Notes: a model not told the origin generated them from the sequence alone. Shown: positions 8,939-20,729, numbered from the stretch's first letter. The stretch: 64,000 bases of DNA from Opitutaceae bacterium (GCA_028688225.1 JAQTYQ010000009.1:49283-113282), one strand, 5' to 3'. A program made the numbers and translations.

Positions 8939-10138
8939 ATGCCGCCGGAAAATTCCAGCACCAGCCGCGACCCCGCCCGGCGGAACCGGGATCGGGCCGG
9001 GTCGGTCATCCTCCTTGTGCTGATGACGCTGCTCCTGACTGCATTTGCGCTGACGAAGTACCTGGAAAAGACGGCCATCGACCTGCTGGCGGATGCCCGC
9101 GAGGTCCGGGCCGAGCGGCTGCGGGTCGAGGCCTATTCGGCGCTGGAGACGGTGCTCGCCGTGCTGCAGGAGTTCCGCGCCGTCGACGGCGCCCTGCACA
9201 GCCCGGCGGAAGGCTGGGGCGCGCCGCTGGAGTTTGCCGGCTATGCGCCGCCCGAGGGCCTGACGGTCGAGGCCGCGCTGGAGGATGAGAGCGGCAAGAT
9301 CCCGCTGCCGCAGGCCGACTTCCAGACCTTGCGCGATCTCTTCCTGCTCCTGGGGCAGAAACAATCCGATGCCGAGCGCCTGGCGGACGCGCTGCTGGTC
9401 TGGATGCAGGCGGACTATGAGCCGGTCGACTCCTTCAGCGCGCGGGCGACCGACTATGAGCGCGATACCCTCCCGCACGATCCACCCCTGCGCTCCCTGC
9501 ACTCGTTCGCCGAGCTCGCCTCCATCCGGTACGTGCGCGACCTGCTCTTTGACGAGCAGGGCCGGCCCAATGAGCTGTGGCAGCGTTTTGTCGACAGCGT
9601 GTCGCTGTACGACTTCGAGCGACCCAACCTCAACGGCGCTTCGGCGACGACCCTGGGCGCGCTGGGTGGCTACGACGCCGCCGGCGTCCGGGTCCTCACC
9701 GACTATCTGGGCGGGGCCGGCGCCTACACGCAGCAGGGGCCGGACTATTTCCGGACGACGCAGGAGGTGACGGCGCTGGTGGGCCAGACGGCGACGTCGG
9801 CGCGGCTCGACACGCAGGTGCACTGCCTGCGGATCAACGTCACGGTGCGCGAGGGGCGGACGGCGTTCCGCCTGACCGCCGTCGTGGCGCCGCCCGGCGA
9901 GGCCGCACTGCCTCCGGCCGCCCCGCCGGCTGCTGCCGGCAGCAACACCACCGGGCAGGATGCCACCGATTCCACCAGCAGCGCGGCGGCCTCCACCGCC
10001 ACCCCGCCGGCCGCCCCCGCCGCCGACACCGCCAGCGGGACCCAGACCGCGTTGAATTATCCCTTTACCCTGCTCGAGATTCGCGAGAATGATGAGATCA
10101 CCGGCAGCTTCCCTTCCGCCCAACCCGCGCCTGAATGA
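8939..10138 (+). CDS. gspK: T2SS protein GspK
   Basis: 399 residues. An Arg-rich N-terminus precedes the hydrophobic helix SVILLVLMTLLLTAFALTKYL; the helix lacks the usual Glu at +5, which is normal for GspK because it caps the pseudopilus. The large domain (about residues 60-330) includes LEDESGKIPLP and ADALLVWMQADYEP, which match the GspK pattern of N-terminal DExGxINLN and a helix-hairpin segment. A low-complexity Ala/Pro/Thr stretch (about 322-365) precedes the end. It overlaps gspL by four bases. Confidence 0.85.
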   Translation: MPPENSSTSRDPARRNRDRAGSVILLVLMTLLLTAFALTKYLEKTAIDLLADAREVRAERLRVEAYSALETVLAVLQEFRAVDGALHSPAEGWGAPLEFAGYAPPEGLTVEAALEDESGKIPLPQADFQTLRDLFLLLGQKQSDAERLADALLVWMQADYEPVDSFSARATDYERDTLPHDPPLRSLHSFAELASIRYVRDLLFDEQGRPNELWQRFVDSVSLYDFERPNLNGASATTLGALGGYDAAGVRVLTDYLGGAGAYTQQGPDYFRTTQEVTALVGQTATSARLDTQVHCLRINVTVREGRTAFRLTAVVAPPGEAALPPAAPPAAAGSNTTGQDATDSTSSAAASTATPPAAPAADTASGTQTALNYPFTLLEIRENDEITGSFPSAQPAPE

Positions 10139-11277
10139 GCGTCCTGCAGAAATTCAAACTGTCCGCCCCCACCGGAAAAAAGGTCGTGCTGCTGCCGGAT
10201 CACGCCTTTTTCGTCCGGGTCGTGCCGCTGGCGCCGGGTCTGCCGCCGGAGGAAATCCCGGCGCAGGTCGAGCTGGCGCTGGAGGGATTGTCGCCGTTCC
10301 CGGTCCCCCAGCTTTGCTACGGCTATTTTCATCCGCCCGGCGCCGACCGCCTGCTGGTCTATGCCGCCTACCGGCGGCGCTTCACCGTGGAGGACGCGGC
10401 GGCCTGGGCCGACGCCGACGCGGTGCTGCCGGCGTTTGCGGCCTGGCTGGGGCTGGCGCCGGCCGGTCCGCTGGCGCTGCTGGTGACCGGCGCGGATTTC
10501 ATCACCGCGCTCGGGTGGGACGGGCGCGACGCCGTGCCCGCCGTCGTGGCGGCGCAGCCGGTTGCAACCGACGCGTCGCCCGAAACGCGGGCGGCGGCCC
10601 GGGCGGCGCTGGTCGCGCAGTTGCAGCATCTGCCTCCGCCGGTCGAGGTGGCGGCGCCAGCCGGCACCGCCTCCCGCGAGGGTGACGACGAGGTGAAGTT
10701 CACCGCCGGGCCGCATATCTCCCGCCTCGCCGCCGCGCAGCTGGACCGGCTCGATGTGCGCGACAAGGACGAGCTGGCCGGCCGCCGCCACGACCGGGCG
10801 CGCGATCAGCTCCTCTGGCGGACCTTTCTCGGTTGCGTCGCCGCCATCGTGCTCGCCGGCGCGCTCCAACTCGGCCTCAAGGGCGGCCGGCTGTGGCTCG
10901 CCGCCCGTGCCGTCGTGGCCGCCGCGCAGGCGCCGGCCGTGCGGAGCATCGAGACCAGGCACACCCTCGCCACCCGCATCGAGGAGCTTTCCACGCGCCG
11001 GCTCATGCCGATCCGGATGCTCGAGATCGTAAATGAGAAGCGTCCGCGGACGATCCAGTTTCTGCGCGTGGCGACCAAGGGGCTCTACGCCCTCGAGATC
11101 GAGGGGCAGACCGGCGCGACGCCCGATGTCTTCAATTACGAGGCCGCCCTCAAGGAGCTGCCCGCCTGCGCGCAGGTCGATCTCGGCCAGACCGCCGACC
11201 GGGGCGGCGTCACGCGCTTCACCCTCACGGTCACCTTCAAGCCGGAGGCGCTCCGCCCCGCGCCCGCGTCGTCATGA
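10135..11277 (+). CDS. gspL: GspL-like inner-membrane assembly protein
   Basis: 380 residues. The N-terminal half (about 1-215) is a cytoplasmic actin-like/PilM-like domain in GspL proteins, here weakly conserved. One membrane helix lies near residue 235-255 (FLGCVAAIVLAGALQLGL). The C-terminal half reads like the small ferredoxin-like periplasmic domain of GspL/PilN, with the LSTRRLMPIRMLEIVNEKRP segment. GspL links the GspE ATPase to the membrane platform. The call rests on position between gspK and gspM, topology, and the N-terminal motif ALEGLSPFP, which is common in this family. Confidence 0.75.
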   Translation: MSVLQKFKLSAPTGKKVVLLPDHAFFVRVVPLAPGLPPEEIPAQVELALEGLSPFPVPQLCYGYFHPPGADRLLVYAAYRRRFTVEDAAAWADADAVLPAFAAWLGLAPAGPLALLVTGADFITALGWDGRDAVPAVVAAQPVATDASPETRAAARAALVAQLQHLPPPVEVAAPAGTASREGDDEVKFTAGPHISRLAAAQLDRLDVRDKDELAGRRHDRARDQLLWRTFLGCVAAIVLAGALQLGLKGGRLWLAARAVVAAAQAPAVRSIETRHTLATRIEELSTRRLMPIRMLEIVNEKRPRTIQFLRVATKGLYALEIEGQTGATPDVFNYEAALKELPACAQVDLGQTADRGGVTRFTLTVTFKPEALRPAPASS

Positions 11278-11801
11278 AAGCCTTCTTCTTCAGCCGTCAT
11301 CTGCGGGAAAAAATGCTGCTGACCGCGCTGCTGGCCCTGGTCGCCCTCACATGGCTAACCCGGGTCGCGCGGGGCGGCCGCGAATTCTGGCGGGACTGGC
11401 GGGCCACGGCGACCACGCTGGCGACGCAGCAGCAGTGGCTCGACCACCGGGCGGACATCGAGGCGGCGGCCACCCGGGCCGTCGCGCACCTGGACCCGTC
11501 GCGCACGTTCAGCAGTGCGCGGCTGCTGGGCGAGCTCAGCACGATCGCCGACCAGGTCGGCGTGCGCAGCAACACCGCGAGCGAAATCCTCGGCACCGAG
11601 CGCACGAGCGAGTTTGCCGTCAACACGGTGCAGTTTGCCATCCGCAACGCCGACCTCGCCGCCATCCTCCGCCTCTGCGGCGGGCTCGACCAGCGCGCGC
11701 CCTACCTCGGCCTCGAACAGTTCTCGCTCACCGTCAACCCGGCCAACCCAGCCCTGCTCAACGTCACCCTGCGCGTCTCGTCGGTCGAGATCGCACGCTA
11801 G
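11274..11801 (+). CDS. gspM: GspM-like inner-membrane assembly protein
   Basis: 175 residues with a short cytoplasmic start, one membrane helix (LLTALLALVALTWL, about residues 15-30), a coiled region and a C-terminal ferredoxin-like domain. This is the GspM/PilO design; GspM pairs with GspL below the secretin. It overlaps gspL by ATGA. Sequence conservation in this family is low, so the call leans on position and topology. The TAG stop forms the left edge of a perfect palindrome. No gspC was found in this window. Confidence 0.7.
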   Translation: MKAFFFSRHLREKMLLTALLALVALTWLTRVARGGREFWRDWRATATTLATQQQWLDHRADIEAAATRAVAHLDPSRTFSSARLLGELSTIADQVGVRSNTASEILGTERTSEFAVNTVQFAIRNADLAAILRLCGGLDQRAPYLGLEQFSLTVNPANPALLNVTLRVSSVEIAR

Positions 11802-11827
11802 GGAATCCGGCTGCGCCGGATTCCCTA
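11799..11827. terminator. Bidirectional hairpin holding both gspM and gspF stop codons
   Basis: TAGGGAATCCGG (11799-11810) and CCGGATTCCCTA (11816-11827) are perfect 12-base complements around CTGCG. The first three bases are the gspM stop and the last three, read on the other strand, the gspF stop. The hairpin therefore separates two converging operons and probably ends transcription from both sides. There is no clear T-run. Confidence 0.75.
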
Positions 11828-13093
11828 GAACTTGAAGCTCGCGCTGAGCGAGAACACCGCGGAGAAGATCGCGTAGCCGAGGAAGCCCACGAAGCTGAAG
11901 GCGAAGAGCAGCACGCCGGTGGAGACGACGCCGGTGAAGACCTGCAGGCGGTGGCTCAGGTCCTTGCGGTAGGTGCGGGCGATCTCCTTGAGGCTGGGCA
12001 CCACGTTGCCGGTGTTCTCGCCCACCGCGAGGCGGTCGAGCACGAGGTGGGGGAAGCAGCCGGTGCGGGCGAGCGCGACCGAGAGGCTCTCGCCCTCGAG
12101 CACGCGGGCGGTGGCCTCGGCGAAGGCGCGCCGGTGCGTGCGGTTGGCGATGACGCGCTCGGTCATGCGCAGGGCCTCGGCCGTGGTGATGCCGTTCTCG
12201 ATCAGCACCGCCAGCGTCTGGCTGAAGTTCATGACCGTGGCCGTGGTGACGAAATCGCCGGCGAAGGGCAGGCGCAGCACCCACGCGTCGGTGCGCTCGC
12301 GGCCGGCGGCGGTGTGCCGCCAGCGCCAGAAGGAGACGACCGCCAGCCCCAGGGCCAGGAGGACGAACACGCCGTAGCTGATGAAGAAATGGGAGGTGTC
12401 GATGAGCAACCGCGTGGCCAGCGGCAGCCGGCCGCCCAGCGCCGAGAGCAGCGACTCGATCTTCGGCAGCAGGACGAAGAAGAAAAAGATGATCACGCCG
12501 ATCGCGAGCAGGCAGATGAACGCCGGATAGGCCATGGCGGTGGCCAGCTTCTGGCGCAGTTCCCGCTGCTCGGTGAAGTGCTGGATGAGGCGCTGGAGCA
12601 CGTCATTGAGGCTGCCGGTGGCCTCGCCGGCCTGGATGAGGTTCACCGTCGAGGTGTCGAAGACGCCGGGATATTCCTCCATGGCGCGCGAGAGCGGCCG
12701 GCCCTCGCTGAGGTTCTCCCACAAGCCCCGGCAGAGCGCCCGCAAGGCCGGCTCCTGGATGCGCTGGCTGAGCAGCCGCACGGCCTCGCCGGCGGAAAGT
12801 CCACTCCCAGTCAGGTCGGAAAGCGCCTGCAGGAACGGCAGCCGCTGCCGGCGCGAGACCGCCGCCGATCTCGGATGCCGGATGCCGGGTTTCGGCGAAG
12901 GAGTCGGCGCGGAGGCCCGTTTTCCGCTTTCCGGTCTCCGGTTTCCGGTATCGGTTCCGGCCTCGGCAACGCTCACCGGCGCCAGTCCGCGGGCGGCCAG
13001 CACCCGCAGCGCGTCTTTGCGCGTGGGCGCCTCCAGCTCGGCCGCGACGGAGCGGCCGGCGCGGTCGCGGGCGGTGTAGCTAAAACGGGGCAT
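11825..13093 (-). CDS. gspF: T2SS inner-membrane platform protein GspF
   Basis: 422 residues from ATG at 13093 (MPRFSYTARDRAGR, the usual GspF start; an upstream in-frame start would only add repeat-encoded residues). Two T2SS/PilC domains each have a helical bundle and the motif FxxxxxxLLxxG; membrane helices lie near residues 195-225, 245-270 and at the end (FSFVGFLGYAIFSAVFSL). GspF is the platform around which the pseudopilus grows. Between the first domain's linker and the QALSDLTGSG helix sits an Arg/Pro/Ser-rich insert of about 32 residues, encoded by repeat sequence at 12866-12962. Last gene of the - arm. Confidence 0.9.
   Translation of the reverse strand: MPRFSYTARDRAGRSVAAELEAPTRKDALRVLAARGLAPVSVAEAGTDTGNRRPESGKRASAPTPSPKPGIRHPRSAAVSRRQRLPFLQALSDLTGSGLSAGEAVRLLSQRIQEPALRALCRGLWENLSEGRPLSRAMEEYPGVFDTSTVNLIQAGEATGSLNDVLQRLIQHFTEQRELRQKLATAMAYPAFICLLAIGVIIFFFFVLLPKIESLLSALGGRLPLATRLLIDTSHFFISYGVFVLLALGLAVVSFWRWRHTAAGRERTDAWVLRLPFAGDFVTTATVMNFSQTLAVLIENGITTAEALRMTERVIANRTHRRAFAEATARVLEGESLSVALARTGCFPHLVLDRLAVGENTGNVVPSLKEIARTYRKDLSHRLQVFTGVVSTGVLLFAFSFVGFLGYAIFSAVFSLSASFKF
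12866..12962. repeat. Inverted-repeat element inside gspF
   Basis: On the + strand CTCGGATGCCGGATGCCGGG (from about 12869) faces TTTCCGGTCTCCGGTTTCCG (from about 12926). The insert is translated as an Arg/Pro-rich linker and shares GGTCTCCGG wording with the elements in gspI and gspJ. Confidence 0.6.
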
Positions 13094-13195
13094 ATGGTGG
13101 GAGGGCGGAGGCAGGAGGCGGGAGGCGGGAGGGCCGCCATGGCCGCAATTCGTGTCCGCGGTCCTGCCCCACACCGGTTTCTGGCCCCTGGCGCC

Positions 13196-14962
<1,767 letters not shown>

Positions 14963-15015
14963 GGTTGCTCGATAAGACGCAGGCAAAAGTTTTGCGCGGT
15001 GACTATCCGTTGCTG

Positions 15016-17121
15016 TCAGGGAATTTGGATGTGCTTCTTATAAAACGGCGTCTTCGGAGGCACGTAGTTTGGGTCGAGTTTCTGACGGATTTCGCCAGAG
15101 TCTGGCATGGCATCGATCTGTTTAAGCGCAGGCTCGTTGTCCGCCGGAGTGTTGGTCAGGACGGTTGGCCGGATAAAGACGACAAGCTCCGAGCGTGTTC
15201 TGTTTCGGCTGCGGGTGCCCAGTAGATCGCCGATAAAAGGGATTGGGCCGAGGCGCGAAGTATTATGAGTGTAGTTTTCTTTTTGCATGCCGGCCAACAC
15301 GATGATCTCGCCGGATTTAACGGTGATGAAGGAGTCCGTCTTGCGTTTGCCAATGATGTACTGGGTATTGCCGTCAAGGATAACTGTGCCGGTAACGTCG
15401 CTGATCTCCTGCTTGATATCGAGTTGCACGGAACCATCGTTGCCGATGAGCGGCTTGACCTTGACCGTGGTGCCGATCTCTTGCTGGGCGACGGTTGAGC
15501 TGGTGGTGAGGCCCGAGGCCGAGACGGATGTGGGCATACTCGTGGAACCGCTGATGACTGGGCGGGTTTCACCAAAAAAGAGCTCAGCTTCCTTGTTGTG
15601 AGTGGTGGTAATAGCCGGGACAGAAAGGATTCTGCTATTGTCTTTGCGAGGCGTGGTGCTGAGAGAGACGATGCCTACCAGCGAGAGGTCGCCAACGGGG
15701 GTGGCAAAACCGCTGGAGTCGGCCGTGCCGCCGACAGCCAATCCACTGGCGGTGCCTTTGATGCCTGTGAGTTTGTTGCCTTCGACCTGGAGGCCGAGGG
15801 TGCCGATGCCAGTGCTGGCGGCGTCCCCCAGCACGACCTCTGCAATTACGACCTCGATGCGGACCTGGGCGAGCAGCACGTCGACCTTTTCGACGATCTC
15901 GCGGATGAGGCGGATGTCGTCGACGGTGCCGGAGACGATGATGGAGTTGCTGCGCTCGTCGGGCAGCACCGTGATCAGGCTGCTGAACTCGGAGCTGGCG
16001 CCGGCCTCCGCCAGCAGGGTCGGGGTAGCCGGGAGAGGGCCGGGCGTCGCGGGCGTGGGGGCGACCGGCAGGGCGCCGGGGACCACGCCCAGGCCGGGCC
16101 GGGCCGCCGTCTGCCCGACGCGGTCGGCGGCCTGGTTGCGGCCGGAAACCACGTTGGTGAGCAGGGTGGCCACGTCCTTGGCCGCGGCGTGCTTGAGATA
16201 GATGACCTCGTTGCGCGTGTTGGGATCGGCCTTCACATCGAGCTTGGCGATCAGTTCGTCGAAGAACGGGTACTGGCGCGGGTCGGAGATGAGGACGATC
16301 TGGTTGGTGCGGTCGTCGGCGCTGATGCTGGTGGCGGAGCTGACCTGGTTGCTGAGCGGCGGCTTGAGAATGGCGCTGATCTTGTTCACGAGGTCGCTGG
16401 CCTTGGCGAAGTGCAGCGAATAGAACTTCGGCTGCAGGCCCGAGATCGCGGGCTTGTCCAGTTGCTCAATGAGCTGCTCGATGCGCTGGAGGGTGCTGAC
16501 CGAGTCGGTGACCAGCACGGCGTTGGTCTTTTCGAACATCACCGGTCCGCCCAGGTTCGGGTTGAGCAGCGGGGTGACCTGGTCCTTGAGCTCGCCGACG
16601 CGCAGGAACTCGAGCCGGAACAGCTTGGCGGCCACGCGGCCGCTCGGCGCCAGGCCGAGGGTGGAGCCCTCGATCATTTCGGGCGCCTCGGTGCGCACCT
16701 GCCCGAGGGGCACGACCTTCAGGAATTTCTCGCCCAGGGGGCTGACGGCGATGCCGCTGAGGTCGAGCATCGTCTCCAGGGCGAGGATGACCTCGCTTTT
16801 CAGCATGGGCGGGAGGCTGATGGTGTATCCCTCCGTCGCGGGCAGGGCCTGCGGCCGGATGATCGAACGGCCCGTCAGCCGGGCCAGTTGGAAGAGGACG
16901 GCCTCCAGCGTCTCGCCGCGCATCTGGACCGGGCCGATGGTTTCATCCGTGAGCGGGGCGATGGCCGGCGACCGGGCGGGGAGGGGGGCGGCGGCCGGAG
17001 GCTGGGCGGCGGGCGGGCTCCCGGCGTCCGGGTCGGAGGTCTGACCGGCGAGGGGCTCCGCCGTCAGCAGCAGCGCGGTCAGGAGGGCGGTGAAAACGCG
17101 GGGAAAAGGATGGTACGACAT
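15016..17121 (-). CDS. gspD: T2SS outer-membrane secretin GspD
   Basis: 701 residues. Signal peptide of about 26 residues ends at LTAEPLAG. An N0-like domain (about 60-130) and N1-N3 domains (about 145-400; the last contains a Pro/Ala-rich loop) precede the secretin barrel (about 420-650), with VPAITTTHNKEAELFFGETRPV and the C-terminal signature LGPIPFIGDLLGTR then ELVVFIRPTVL. It forms the outer-membrane channel. No lipobox is present, so a separate pilotin or self-insertion is expected. First gene of the - arm gspDEF. Confidence 0.93.
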   Translation of the reverse strand: MSYHPFPRVFTALLTALLLTAEPLAGQTSDPDAGSPPAAQPPAAAPLPARSPAIAPLTDETIGPVQMRGETLEAVLFQLARLTGRSIIRPQALPATEGYTISLPPMLKSEVILALETMLDLSGIAVSPLGEKFLKVVPLGQVRTEAPEMIEGSTLGLAPSGRVAAKLFRLEFLRVGELKDQVTPLLNPNLGGPVMFEKTNAVLVTDSVSTLQRIEQLIEQLDKPAISGLQPKFYSLHFAKASDLVNKISAILKPPLSNQVSSATSISADDRTNQIVLISDPRQYPFFDELIAKLDVKADPNTRNEVIYLKHAAAKDVATLLTNVVSGRNQAADRVGQTAARPGLGVVPGALPVAPTPATPGPLPATPTLLAEAGASSEFSSLITVLPDERSNSIIVSGTVDDIRLIREIVEKVDVLLAQVRIEVVIAEVVLGDAASTGIGTLGLQVEGNKLTGIKGTASGLAVGGTADSSGFATPVGDLSLVGIVSLSTTPRKDNSRILSVPAITTTHNKEAELFFGETRPVISGSTSMPTSVSASGLTTSSTVAQQEIGTTVKVKPLIGNDGSVQLDIKQEISDVTGTVILDGNTQYIIGKRKTDSFITVKSGEIIVLAGMQKENYTHNTSRLGPIPFIGDLLGTRSRNRTRSELVVFIRPTVLTNTPADNEPALKQIDAMPDSGEIRQKLDPNYVPPKTPFYKKHIQIP

Positions 17122-17477
17122 GCGGCGCAGGGGGATGGATGTGATGGCGAAGGCGGATGACGCGGCGATCGTGGCCAGGAAGGCAATGACTAGCTGATTC
17201 CCGGATGATGTAAACTGCGTTGTGTTGCGAAGACCGCGGATGAGACCCTGGCTTCAGCAATGGGTTGCGGACCCAAGACATTCCGGCCCCGGCCAAGTTT
17301 CAGGACCGGTGCGCCCCTGTGGCTGGCCTCGCCGCGGCCGGTTCTTGAAATGCACCCGGGTCAGCGACCCGGGCTACAACAAACGCAAGCCCAAACCATC
17401 GCGACGGTTCAGACGCCCCGGCCCGGCCCCATGTAGGAGCTTGCTAGCCGGCGGCCGGTAAATCACGCTGACGACCC
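17122..17477. other. Divergent gspD/aroC intergenic region with repeat sequence
   Basis: These 356 bases separate diverging genes and so must hold both promoters, but no convincing -35/-10 pair was found. The right half carries repeat fragments: a palindromic CCGGGTCAGCGACCCGG (near 17357) and TGTAGGAGCTTGCTAGC (near 17433), the same opening as the element inserted in the EndoQ-UvrD gene. Confidence 0.5.
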
Positions 17478-18569
17478 GTGCCCAACTCCTTCGGCAAACT
17501 ATTCACCGTCACCACCTGGGGCGAAAGCCATGGTGGCGCCGTGGGCGTCGTGGTGGACGGCTGTCCGCCCCGCCTGCCGCTGGAGGCTGCCGAGATTCAG
17601 GCCGAACTCGACCGCCGCCGGCCCGGCCAGAGTGATCTCGTCACGCCGCGCCACGAGGAGGACAAGGTCGAGATCCTCTCCGGTCTGTTCGAGGGCTGCA
17701 CCACCGGCACGCCCGTTTCGATGCTGGTGCGCAACACCGACGCCCGCCCCGGCGCCTACGACGAGATGAAGGAGAAGTTCCGCCCCTCGCACGCCGACTA
17801 CACCTACCAGGCCAAGTTCGGCATCCGCGACCACCGCGGCGGCGGGCGCTCCTCGGCGCGCGAGACCATCGGCCGCGTGGCGGCCGGCGCCATTGCCAAA
17901 AAAATCCTCCGGCTGGCCGGAGGCGTGGATATCCGCGCCTTTGTCACGCGCCTCCACGACCTCGAGGCCCCGCCCCTCGATCATTTTCCCTCGCTGGCGG
18001 AGATCGAGGCCTCGCCCGTGCGCTGCCCCGACGCCGCGACCGCCGCGCGCATGATCGAACGCATCAAGGCTGTGCGCGCCGAGGGCGACTCGGTCGGCGG
18101 CCTCATCGAGTGCCGGGTACGCGCCGTGCCGCCGGGCCTCGGCGAGCCGGTGTTCGACCGGCTCGAGGCCGACCTCGCCAAGGCCATGCTCTCGCTGCCC
18201 GCCACCAAGGGCTTCGAGATCGGCAGCGGCTTCGCCGGCACGCTGCTCAAGGGTTCGGCGCACAACGACGCCTTCGAAAGCCGCGAGGGCCGGGTGCGCA
18301 CGCGCACCAACCGCAGCGGCGGCGTGCAGGGCGGCATCAGCAACGGCGAAGAGATCCGTTTCCGCGTCGCCTTCAAACCCACCGCCACCATCCTCCAGCC
18401 GCAGCCGACCGTCGACGTGCAGGGCCGGGCGGCCGAGCTCCAGGGCCGCGGCCGCCACGATCCGTGCGTGCTGCCCCGCGCCGTGCCCATCGTCGAGGCC
18501 ATGACCGCGCTCGTGCTCGTCGACCACTGGATGCGCCAGCACGCGCAGAACCAGAGCTTCACGTTTTAG
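17478..18569 (+). CDS. aroC: Chorismate synthase
   Basis: 363 residues from GTG. The start [20 protein letters not shown] is the chorismate synthase signature 1; [20 protein letters not shown] is signature 2 with FMN and substrate-binding residues, and [15 protein letters not shown] is the third conserved block. It converts EPSP to chorismate, the last common step to the aromatic amino acids, using reduced FMN. It stands alone; other shikimate genes are not in the window. Length is normal. The TAG stop is followed by an imperfect inverted repeat built on CAGAATAAACAGAATTC. Confidence 0.97.
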   Translation: MPNSFGKLFTVTTWGESHGGAVGVVVDGCPPRLPLEAAEIQAELDRRRPGQSDLVTPRHEEDKVEILSGLFEGCTTGTPVSMLVRNTDARPGAYDEMKEKFRPSHADYTYQAKFGIRDHRGGGRSSARETIGRVAAGAIAKKILRLAGGVDIRAFVTRLHDLEAPPLDHFPSLAEIEASPVRCPDAATAARMIERIKAVRAEGDSVGGLIECRVRAVPPGLGEPVFDRLEADLAKAMLSLPATKGFEIGSGFAGTLLKGSAHNDAFESREGRVRTRTNRSGGVQGGISNGEEIRFRVAFKPTATILQPQPTVDVQGRAAELQGRGRHDPCVLPRAVPIVEAMTALVLVDHWMRQHAQNQSFTF

Positions 18570-18649
18570 GCAGAATAAACAGAATTCGCGGACAGGCCGG
18601 TTGAGACGGTCGTTTGTGAATTCTGCCCATTTTGACCATTCTGTCGAAA

Positions 18650-19399
18650 ATGTCCTCGGATAAACCCCTGATTTATTTGGTTCTCGGCGCGGCCGGCTCG
18701 GGCCGGCGCGAGATCGTGGCCGACCTCATCGAAAGTGGCCTGGCCGAAGGGGACCGCGCGCTGACTCTGCTGCCGGCCGGGGAACCCACCGGCGACGCCG
18801 ACGCGGGGTCCGGCCGGACCGCGCGGTGGATCTGGACCGACGGGCGCATCGAGACACCCGACCTCGACGGCGCCACCCACGTATTTTTCCTCGCCGACGG
18901 CCGGCGCAATCCCGTCGACCAGGTCGAGGCCTTCCAACCGTGGCTGGCCGCGGGCGGTGGCGAACTCGCACGCATCCTCTGCGTCATCCACTGCGGGCTC
19001 GCGGCGCAGCACCGGGAGCTGCGGGCGTGGTTCGATGCCTGCGTGCACTTTGCCGACGTGGTGCTGTTCAACCGGCGCGAGGGCCTGGCCAACAAGTGGC
19101 TGTCGGACTTCCAGGCGCACTATGCCGGACTGTTCCTGCCCTGCCTGTTCGAGCCGGTGAAGGCGGGGCGCGTGCAGAACCCCGCGCTCATCCTCGAACC
19201 GCAGGCGCGGCGCCTGTCGCACTTTTTCGACGCGGAACTGAACTGGGAGATCACCGGCGATGACGAGGAGGAGGCGGAAGGCGACGAGGAGGTCGAGGCG
19301 CAGGCCGAGCAGGACCCCTATCTGGAGCGCCGGCCGGGCGGGCGGCGCATGAAGGTGATCCCCGACATCGCCGACTTTCTCCCTCCGCCGCCGGAGTGA
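18650..19399 (+). CDS. Conserved-type protein with a P-loop-like N-terminus, function unknown
   Basis: 249 residues from ATG at 18650 (an ATG at 18632 would add six). The start IYLVLGAAGSGRREIV resembles a Walker A loop in which the last Lys is Arg. Further beta strands (ATHVFFLADG, ELARILCVIHCGLA, DVVLFNRREG) suggest a nucleotide-binding alpha/beta fold somewhat like CobW/GTPase proteins. The tail is strongly acidic (DDEEEAEGDEEVEAQAEQD) and ends in a Pro run. It follows aroC after 80 bases. I cannot assign a function. Confidence 0.6.
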   Translation: MSSDKPLIYLVLGAAGSGRREIVADLIESGLAEGDRALTLLPAGEPTGDADAGSGRTARWIWTDGRIETPDLDGATHVFFLADGRRNPVDQVEAFQPWLAAGGGELARILCVIHCGLAAQHRELRAWFDACVHFADVVLFNRREGLANKWLSDFQAHYAGLFLPCLFEPVKAGRVQNPALILEPQARRLSHFFDAELNWEITGDDEEEAEGDEEVEAQAEQDPYLERRPGGRRMKVIPDIADFLPPPPE

Positions 19400-19634
19400 G
19401 CTGGGTCCTCACACCACGGGCGCAAGGTTCGCAAGGTTTTTGGGAATCGGTTTCCAGTCCCATCGTGGCGGACATTGCGTGAGGCGATGCATCTGATCAG
19501 TGCCGATCAGTGTACATCAGTGGTTCAATCGGACTCTGGTTGGGTTGCAGCGCCCCCGGCGATGGAATATCTTGCCTGAAAATCGGCGGAATTCGCGCCG
19601 TCCGGTGCGTTACACTGGGCGAAACTTTTCCGCC

Positions 19635-20729
19635 ATGATCGACTCCACCATGCCCGCCACCGCCACCCCTGTTTCCCTGCCGTCGCCCCGCGTGATGTAC
19701 CGGGCGCTGACCCGGCGCGACCCTGCCTACGAAGGCGTATTTTTCGCCGGCGTGAAGACGACCGGCATCTTCTGCCGCCCCACCTGCCGCGCCAAGAAGC
19801 CACGGGCGGAGAACGTCGAGTTTTTCCCCTCGGCTTCCGAGGCGCTGCACGACGGCTACCGGCCCTGCCGGATGTGCCGGCCGATGGACCAGGTGCCGCC
19901 GCCGCCCGCGGTCGTCACGCAGCTGCTGCGCGCGGTGGAGGCCGATCCGGCCGGACGGCTGGCCGACAAGGACCTGGCCGCGATGGACATTGATCCCTCG
20001 ACGGCGCGGCGGCGTTTTCGCGCCTACTACGGCCTGACCTTCCAGGCCTACCAGCGGGCGCGCCGCCTGGGCCTGGCGCTGCACGAAGTGCGCGCCGGCC
20101 GGCCGGTGATCGACGTGCAGCTCGACGGCGGCTACGAGTCCACCAGCGGTTTTCGCGGGGCGTTCCGGCGCGTATTCGGCAAGCCGCCGCGCGGCGCGCG
20201 GGCCGACGACTGCCTGCTGGCGCGGCGCCTCGACACGCCGCTGGGCAAGATGCTGGCGCTGGCCGACCGTCAGGGGCTGCGTCTGCTCGAGTTCGTGGAC
20301 CGCCGCGGGCTGGAGAACGAGATCGCCCGCCTGCGCCGCCGGCTCCGCTGTGCGGTCGTGCCGGGCACCAACGCCGTGCTGGCGGCGACGGAGCAGCAGG
20401 TGCAGCGCTATTTTGTCGGCCGGCAGCTCACGTTCGACCTGCCGCTGGCGCCGGTCGGGTCGCCCTTCCAGCAGGCGGTGTGGGCGGCGCTGCGGGGCAT
20501 CCCACCGGGCGAGACGCGCTCCTATGCCGAGATCGCGGCGGCGGTCGGCCGTCCCGGGGCCCAGCGGGCCGTCGGCCGGGCCAACGGCTCGAACATGATC
20601 AGCCTCGTCATCCCCTGCCACCGGGTCATCGGGGCGGACGGTTCCCTCACTGGCTACGGCGGCGGCGTGTGGCGCAAGCAGCGCCTGCTCGATCATGAGC
20701 GGACGCAGGCCCGGGCATTCGACCGCTAA
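19635..20729 (+). CDS. ada: Ada-type methyl phosphotriester/O6-methylguanine DNA methyltransferase and regulator
   Basis: 364 residues from ATG at 19635. Three modules: an Ada zinc domain (about 20-95) with FCRPTCRAKKP and YRPCRMC, whose first Cys accepts methyl groups from phosphotriesters; an AraC-type DNA-binding domain (about 100-190, RRFRAYYGLTFQAYQRARR); and a C-terminal O6-alkylguanine transferase with the active-site PCHRVI and FQQAVWAALRGIPPGETRSY. It repairs alkylation damage directly and, once methylated, activates its own transcription. All catalytic Cys are present. The 235-base upstream gap contains small ATCAGTG direct repeats near 19494-19527. Confidence 0.95.
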   Translation: MIDSTMPATATPVSLPSPRVMYRALTRRDPAYEGVFFAGVKTTGIFCRPTCRAKKPRAENVEFFPSASEALHDGYRPCRMCRPMDQVPPPPAVVTQLLRAVEADPAGRLADKDLAAMDIDPSTARRRFRAYYGLTFQAYQRARRLGLALHEVRAGRPVIDVQLDGGYESTSGFRGAFRRVFGKPPRGARADDCLLARRLDTPLGKMLALADRQGLRLLEFVDRRGLENEIARLRRRLRCAVVPGTNAVLAATEQQVQRYFVGRQLTFDLPLAPVGSPFQQAVWAALRGIPPGETRSYAEIAAAVGRPGAQRAVGRANGSNMISLVIPCHRVIGADGSLTGYGGGVWRKQRLLDHERTQARAFDR